Below are positions 6,425 through 9,791 of a DNA stretch of 9,791 nt, one piece after another (the stretch's first letter is position 1; each line of letters starts with the position of its first letter). The position numbers were made by a program, and so were the translations under genes. The notes under the pieces were generated by a model that was not told where the DNA came from, searched no databases, and was given only the letters and a program-made list of their open reading frames with translations. Source of the stretch: Pseudomonadota bacterium. GTDB lineage: Bacteria; Pseudomonadota; Alphaproteobacteria; Sphingomonadales; SMXR01. Location of the stretch: the NCBI GenBank assembly GCA_022571175.1, contig JACZYI010000057.1:1-9791 (forward strand), written 5' to 3'.

Positions 6425-6931
6425 TTATTCAATAACCTCTCCCGCGTAGCTCCCCCAGAAATGTTCAGCGTAAATCCAGCCTTCGCGGCCCAGGATATCC
6501 ACCAGGCACCAATTCTGGTGACACTTTTCTATTTCAGCCAACACACCAGGTTCAGCAAGGAGTACGGGCACAGAACCAAAAGAAGGCTCGCGATATAATG
6601 ACCTGATCTGGCCTGAAATATAAGCGGTGCGCTGGCCCGACAAAAGTGCGCTGTGTATCCAGCCGGTTACACCGTCCAGGTCTCTTACTCGCCGCCAGTT
6701 TTCAAATTCTGCTGTTATCTCCAGGGGCACGCCCGCGCGCACATAAATCCAGAGTATGGGGTATCTTTCTCCTGGCCCGGTTCGAAGGTTGGTTCGATCA
6801 CTGGCGAGGGAAACATAGCGTGGCAACTGCCGCCCCGTGGGACCAAGTGTAACCTCTCCCCGGTCGTGGGTTTGCGCCCAGGAGGCCGTTGGGGGCATCA
6901 AAATGAGTAAAATGAATAATACACGCATCAT
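6425..6931 (-). CDS. Exported protein with two bacterial SH3 domains
   Basis: From ATG 6931 the product is 168 residues. MMRVLFILLILMPPTASWA is a clear signal peptide, with cleavage likely after Ala19. Two SH3-like repeats follow. The first, about 38-100, has TNLRTGPGERYPILWIY, NWRRVRD and GVTGWIHSALL. The second, about 107-160, has SLYREPSFGSVPVLLAEPG, NWCLVD and GREGWIYAEHF. The pattern fits the SH3_4-type family found in many alphaproteobacteria; its role is unknown but an envelope or cell-wall function is probable. The second repeat holds Cys137 and Cys142, possibly a disulfide in the periplasm. The frame is open to an ATG at 7000, but that lies within the preceding gene and would bury the signal peptide; ATG 6928 is an equal alternative. 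No clear ribosome binding site is seen. It is last in its operon, 8 nt after the moeB-like stop. Confidence 0.8.
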   Translation of the reverse strand: MMRVLFILLILMPPTASWAQTHDRGEVTLGPTGRQLPRYVSLASDRTNLRTGPGERYPILWIYVRAGVPLEITAEFENWRRVRDLDGVTGWIHSALLSGQRTAYISGQIRSLYREPSFGSVPVLLAEPGVLAEIEKCHQNWCLVDILGREGWIYAEHFWGSYAGEVIE

Positions 6932-6939
6932 GGATGGGG

Positions 6940-7749
6940 TTAATTTCGCTGCTGTGCCGGGTTCTTTTCTTCCTTCTGAAAAGAACCGCAGGCCGGGCAT
7001 TCAGGATCACTGGGCAATGTCACAACTCGGCTTTTACCATCCAGAGCGTTATAAAGCATGAGCTTGCCAGCTAACGAGACACCTATGCCAAGAATTTCTT
7101 TAATGATTTCGGTGGCTTGCAAGGTGCCGATGACCCCCGCAACCGAGCCCAGAATGCCCTGGTCGGCGCAGCTTCTATCAAAGGCAGGTGCAGGATCATC
7201 ACCAACAAAACAACAATAACAAGGCAGCGGTGTCCCATCATCAGCGTTCTGATGGGGCTTAAAGACTGCAAGCTGTCCGTCAAATTGGTGTAGAGCACCG
7301 GAGACCAAGGTTTTTTTACCCTGAATGCAGGCGTCATTTACTGCCAGACGGGTTTCAAAGTTGTCACTGCCATCGGCAATGATGTCATAATCTGCTACTA
7401 GCTTGGCGGCGTTCTCTGCGGTCAAACGTTCTTGATATGTGATGACCTCCACATCGGGATTAAGGACAGCAACCGTATCAGCGGCACTTTGCGTTTTGCT
7501 TCGCCCATTATCGGAAGTGCCATGAATAATTTGTCTCTGGAGATTGGAAAGACTCACTGAATCATCGTCAATTATTCCAATGGTGCCGATGCCTGCGGCA
7601 GCCAGATACATAATTATGGGAGATCCCAGGCCTCCGGCTCCGATGACCAGAACCCGGGCGCGCAAAAGCTTGAGCTGTCCCGGACCGCCCACCTCTTTGA
7701 GAACTATATGGCGGGCATAGCGTTCCAGTTGTTTTTCGCTGAGGCTCAT
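6940..7749 (-). CDS. moeB: HesA/MoeB/ThiF family E1-like adenylyltransferase
   Basis: The 269-residue protein belongs to the E1-like enzymes that adenylate the C-terminal glycine of small sulfur carriers such as MoaD or ThiS. Seen are the N-terminal helix LERYARHIVLKEVGGPGQ, the ATP-binding VLVIGAGGLGSP (33-44), DDDSVSLSNLQRQIIH (61-76), the DGSDNFETR block (126-134), and zinc-binding cysteines: CYCC at 177-180 and CPAC at 251-254. Cys194 (SCADQGILG) precedes the VAGVIGTLQATEIIK helix and is a candidate catalytic cysteine. No C-terminal rhodanese domain is present. Its ATG overlaps the dut stop in an ATGA arrangement, so translation is probably coupled. MoeB versus ThiF-type specificity cannot be settled here because no moaD, thiS or moaE gene is in view; the symbol is the best guess. 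Confidence 0.85.
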   Translation of the reverse strand: MSLSEKQLERYARHIVLKEVGGPGQLKLLRARVLVIGAGGLGSPIIMYLAAAGIGTIGIIDDDSVSLSNLQRQIIHGTSDNGRSKTQSAADTVAVLNPDVEVITYQERLTAENAAKLVADYDIIADGSDNFETRLAVNDACIQGKKTLVSGALHQFDGQLAVFKPHQNADDGTPLPCYCCFVGDDPAPAFDRSCADQGILGSVAGVIGTLQATEIIKEILGIGVSLAGKLMLYNALDGKSRVVTLPSDPECPACGSFQKEEKNPAQQRN

Positions 7750-8222
7750 GACTCTTTTTCAGCGACACCGGTGGACCCAAAACCTCCGGCTCCCCGTTCC
7801 GTTTCAACCAGTTCCTGAACTTCCAGCCAGCTTGCCTGGGTTATGGGCGCAATCACCATCTGTGCGATACGCATTCCACGTTCCACGGTGAAGGGCTGCT
7901 CTCCGTGATTTACGAGGATGACTTTCACTTCACCGCGGTAATCGGCGTCAATGGTTCCCGGCGTATTTAGAACACTCATGCCATGTTTTGCAGCCAAACC
8001 AGATCGGGGTCGAATTTGTGCCTCAAAGCCAGACGGCAGTGACATGGCAAACCCGGTTGGGATCATGCGGGACTGGCCTGGTAGAATCTCAACCGTTTCC
8101 ATCTCTTCAATGGCCGCAGGCAAATCCATGCCGGCGCTCTGCTTGGTTTCATATCTGGGCAAGGCGAGCCCAAGCCCGTGAGGAAGCCTTTTAATGGCGA
8201 CTTCAATTGTTCTTGTGCTCAT
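7746..8222 (-). CDS. dut: Deoxyuridine 5'-triphosphate nucleotidohydrolase (dUTPase)
   Basis: The 158-residue enzyme hydrolyses dUTP to dUMP and pyrophosphate, keeping uracil out of DNA and feeding dTMP synthesis. All five motifs of the trimeric dUTPase family are present: I, AGMDLPA (30-36), with the metal-binding aspartate; II, RPRSGLAAKHG (71-81); III, VLNTPGTIDADYRGEVKVILVN (about 84-105), with the catalytic aspartate; IV, RGMRIAQMVI (115-124); and V, RGAGGFGSTG (143-152), the mobile arm that closes over the substrate. Length is normal. It starts 2 nt after the coaBC stop and its TGA overlaps the next ATG. coaBC-dut adjacency is common in proteobacteria. There is no sign of damage. Confidence 0.96.
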   Translation of the reverse strand: MSTRTIEVAIKRLPHGLGLALPRYETKQSAGMDLPAAIEEMETVEILPGQSRMIPTGFAMSLPSGFEAQIRPRSGLAAKHGMSVLNTPGTIDADYRGEVKVILVNHGEQPFTVERGMRIAQMVIAPITQASWLEVQELVETERGAGGFGSTGVAEKES

Positions 8223-8224
8223 GT

Positions 8225-9430
8225 CTATGAAGCCTGCAAGGTGAAATATTTTGCCACGGACTCTGCCAGACGTGCCGCCATTTTCTGCTTGCTCATCACA
8301 GGCCAGCTTTCCACTTTATCCGATGTCAGGAGATGCACCTCTGTTTGATCCCCTCCCAAGATGCCCGTCTCGAGCGAGACATTATTGGCGACAATCCAGT
8401 CGCATTTTTTGGCAAGAAGCTTTGCCTTGGCGTTCTCTAAAACCTGATTGGTCTCGGCAGCAAATCCGATGACAAGATTTGGGCGATTGTTTCTTGCGCG
8501 CGAAAGCTGTCTTAATATGTCAGGATTTTCAAGCAGGTCAATTAGCATCGGTTTGCTGCCCTTCTTGATTTTTTGACAGGACAAATGTTTTGGTTTCCAG
8601 TCAGAAACAGCCGCCACACATATGGCCACATCAACGGGCAAAGCGGCTTCTGCCGCTGCCAGCATCTCGTCCGCACTGGTTATATCCAAGCGTTCCACGC
8701 CCTCCGGTGTGCCAAGGTTGGTTGGGCCGCTGATAAGCAATGTTTCAGCTCCCAGCCGGTGCAAGGCACCGGAGATAGCATATCCTTGCTTGCCAGAAGA
8801 TCGATTGGCAATGTAGCGCACGGGGTCTATTGCTTCATGGGTTGGGCCGGCAGTGACCAGCGCGCGGCGACCATTGAGAGGTAAATTCCCCACACCCAGC
8901 GAACGCTTAACAGCAAGTATAATATCGTTTATTTCAGCGAGCCTGCCCTCGCCGAATTCTCCACAAGCCAGGTCTCCTGAAGCCGGCCCAACAACCGTGA
9001 CGCCATCGGCTTCCAGTTGCATGATATTTCTTCTGGTGGAAGGCTTCAGCCACATTTCCACATTCATGGAAGGGCAAACCATGACAGGCTTGTTGGCAGC
9101 AAGGAGGGTTGTGGATGCCAGATCGTCGGCCCGGCCAGAGGCTATCTTTGCTATCAGATTGGCCGTTGCGGGAGCAACCAGGACGAGGTCTGCGTCTCGA
9201 GACAGGCGGATGTGACCCATTTCAGTTTCATCGGTCAGGGAAAACAGATCGGTGTAAACCTTCTCTCCCGTGAGGCTGGCCACCGACAAGGGTGTGATAA
9301 ACTGTGCCCCGCCGTCCGTCAGTATAGCTCGCACAGAAACATGCATATCCCTGAGTCTGCGAATCAAATCCAGAGTCTTGTAAGCAGCTATGCCACCGCC
9401 AATAATAAGATAATTGAACTTTGTTTGCAT
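8225..9430 (-). CDS. coaBC: Bifunctional phosphopantothenoylcysteine decarboxylase / phosphopantothenate-cysteine ligase
   Basis: The 401-residue fusion carries out two steps of coenzyme A synthesis: CTP-dependent joining of cysteine to 4'-phosphopantothenate (CoaB) and FMN-dependent decarboxylation to 4'-phosphopantetheine (CoaC). The CoaC half has LIIGGGIAAYKTLDLIRRL, the catalytic His73 in EMGHIRLSRDADLVLVAPATANLIAK, the PSMNVEMW clamp (120-127) and Cys156 in GDLACGEFGEGRL. The CoaB half has RRALVTAGPTHEAIDPVRYIANRSSGKQGYA, with Arg205 and Asn209 in the expected places, AAVSDW (273-278), and the lysine pair 289-290 corresponding to the E. coli Lys289 region. Length matches the E. coli protein. 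The start ATG 9430 lies 8 nt after the GIY-YIG gene, with only a weak GGG ribosome site. It heads the compact coaBC-dut-moeB-SH3 unit. No promoter could be recognised upstream. Confidence 0.96.
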   Translation of the reverse strand: MQTKFNYLIIGGGIAAYKTLDLIRRLRDMHVSVRAILTDGGAQFITPLSVASLTGEKVYTDLFSLTDETEMGHIRLSRDADLVLVAPATANLIAKIASGRADDLASTTLLAANKPVMVCPSMNVEMWLKPSTRRNIMQLEADGVTVVGPASGDLACGEFGEGRLAEINDIILAVKRSLGVGNLPLNGRRALVTAGPTHEAIDPVRYIANRSSGKQGYAISGALHRLGAETLLISGPTNLGTPEGVERLDITSADEMLAAAEAALPVDVAICVAAVSDWKPKHLSCQKIKKGSKPMLIDLLENPDILRQLSRARNNRPNLVIGFAAETNQVLENAKAKLLAKKCDWIVANNVSLETGILGGDQTEVHLLTSDKVESWPVMSKQKMAARLAESVAKYFTLQAS

Positions 9431-9438
9431 ACCCTGTT

Positions 9439-9723
9439 CTACAACCTCGAATGGTAATACGTCTTCAGTCGTTTGACTAGAAACCTACCACCACTTGTGG
9501 TTTTTAGATATTTCTCGCGCCTTTCTGTGTCTTCCCGATTAGTACATCCTTCAAAATAGATAAGGTGAACAGGAAGACGAGCCCTCGTAGAAAAAGAAAG
9601 TCCTTTTTGGTGTTCCCCAAGCCTTTTTCGTAAATCTACAGTAAACCCCGTATACCTATTTCTGTCCTTTACGCTTTCGAGAACGTAAACGTAATAAATT
9701 TTCGAGGTTGTAGAACGGGGCAT
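9439..9723 (-). CDS. Small GIY-YIG nuclease-domain protein
   Basis: The 94-residue product is a stand-alone GIY-YIG domain of the short UvrC-N-like type often annotated as endonuclease. The core is visible: YYVYVLES (10-17), standing for the GIY strand with Tyr13, RYTGFTVDLRKRLGEHQKG (YIG equivalent Y24-T25-G26, Arg32/Arg34, His38), HLIYFEG, and ERREKYLKTTSGGRFLVKRL with the metal-ligand glutamate probably Glu70. Both tyrosines, the arginine and the glutamate are kept, so it may be active; targets of these small proteins are largely unknown. It starts 3 nt after the yebC stop with no visible ribosome binding site. Hand-counted GC in 9481-9720 is about 41%, against about 57% in 8641-8820 of coaBC, and its codons are AT-richer. 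This suggests later acquisition between two core genes. Confidence 0.8.
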   Translation of the reverse strand: MPRSTTSKIYYVYVLESVKDRNRYTGFTVDLRKRLGEHQKGLSFSTRARLPVHLIYFEGCTNREDTERREKYLKTTSGGRFLVKRLKTYYHSRL

Positions 9724-9726
9724 ATA

Positions 9727-9791
9727 CTAAAAAGATGCATTTGAATAAATTTCTTGGACGTCGTCGCTATAGTCCAAAGCTTCAAAGAGTT
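9727..9791 (-). CDS. yebC: YebC/PmpR family protein, C-terminal end (5' part off the window)
   Basis: Reading the minus strand inward from the window end, the frame ending at TAG 9729-9727 encodes LFEALDYSDDVQEIYSNASF. This matches the typical C terminus of the YebC/PmpR family, where an LxxALEDxDDVQxVYxN stretch closes the protein just before the stop. YebC proteins act as transcription factors or, as later work indicates, as translation factors that relieve stalling at proline-rich stretches. Only about 20 residues are visible, so the call rests on this one signature, but the DDVQ-x-x-Y-x-N spacing is distinctive. The gene would run in the same direction as the GIY-YIG gene and coaBC. Confidence 0.72.
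   Translation of the reverse strand, partial: LFEALDYSDDVQEIYSNASF

Noticed and set aside
6932..7000. Longer SH3 protein starting at ATG 7000
   Set aside because: The extension overlaps the end of the moeB-like gene, is hydrophilic, and would place the signal peptide internally; start at 6931 or 6928 is preferred.
9485..9510. ACCAC-TT-GTGGT dyad near the end of the GIY-YIG gene as a terminator
   Set aside because: It encodes the conserved KTTSGGR segment of the protein, has a 2-nt loop that cannot form a good hairpin, and lies within the coding sequence.
1..9791. CRISPR arrays, tRNA or rRNA genes, insertion sequences, phage or defence modules
   Set aside because: No direct repeat arrays, cloverleaf-like sequences, transposase genes or terminal repeats were seen; apart from the small GIY-YIG gene, the window is core housekeeping content.

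Overview
The window is a stretch of alphaproteobacterial chromosome. Evidence is the protein character (IF2, RbfA, TruB, S15, PNPase, a bifunctional CoaBC, a small double-SH3 exported protein) and the gene order infB-rbfA-truB-rpsO-pnp. I cannot place it below class level from sequence alone. GC is moderate: about 57% by hand count in 8641-8820 (coaBC), but only about 41% in 9481-9720, where a small GIY-YIG gene sits.

Layout. Positions 1-4973 (+ strand) hold the end of the translation/RNA-processing operon: infB (its 5' part lies off the window), rbfA, truB, rpsO and pnp. The first four are tightly packed. pnp is set apart by a 235-nt leader (2609-2843) rich in potential RNA structure. At 5015-6412 a flavin-dependent nitronate-monooxygenase-like oxidoreductase follows pnp after 41 nt. 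It carries an unusual C-terminal cysteine cluster. From 6425 to the window end everything is on the minus strand, converging on the first block with only 12 nt between the stop codons. Read in transcription order it is the C-terminal end of yebC (cut by the window edge), a GIY-YIG endonuclease-like ORF, coaBC, dut, a HesA/MoeB/ThiF-type E1-like enzyme, and a secreted SH3-domain protein. coaBC, dut, moeB-like and SH3 are separated by 2 nt, a 4-nt ATGA overlap and 8 nt, so they look like one transcription unit.

How the genes work together. The left block supplies translation initiation (IF2), 30S maturation (RbfA, S15), tRNA U55 pseudouridylation (TruB) and RNA turnover (PNPase). The right block makes 4'-phosphopantetheine from pantothenate (CoaBC), removes dUTP (Dut), and activates a ubiquitin-like sulfur carrier or a similar substrate (MoeB-like). 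It ends with an envelope protein.

Most of this is ordinary housekeeping DNA. I see no defence system, insertion sequence, CRISPR array, tRNA or rRNA. The points most worth a second look are the structured rpsO-pnp leader (two tandem 8-bp tetraloop hairpins plus a mutually exclusive pairing), the CxxCxxxC cluster in the oxidoreductase, and the AT-rich GIY-YIG gene between yebC and coaBC. No stretch over 300 bases lacks a gene.
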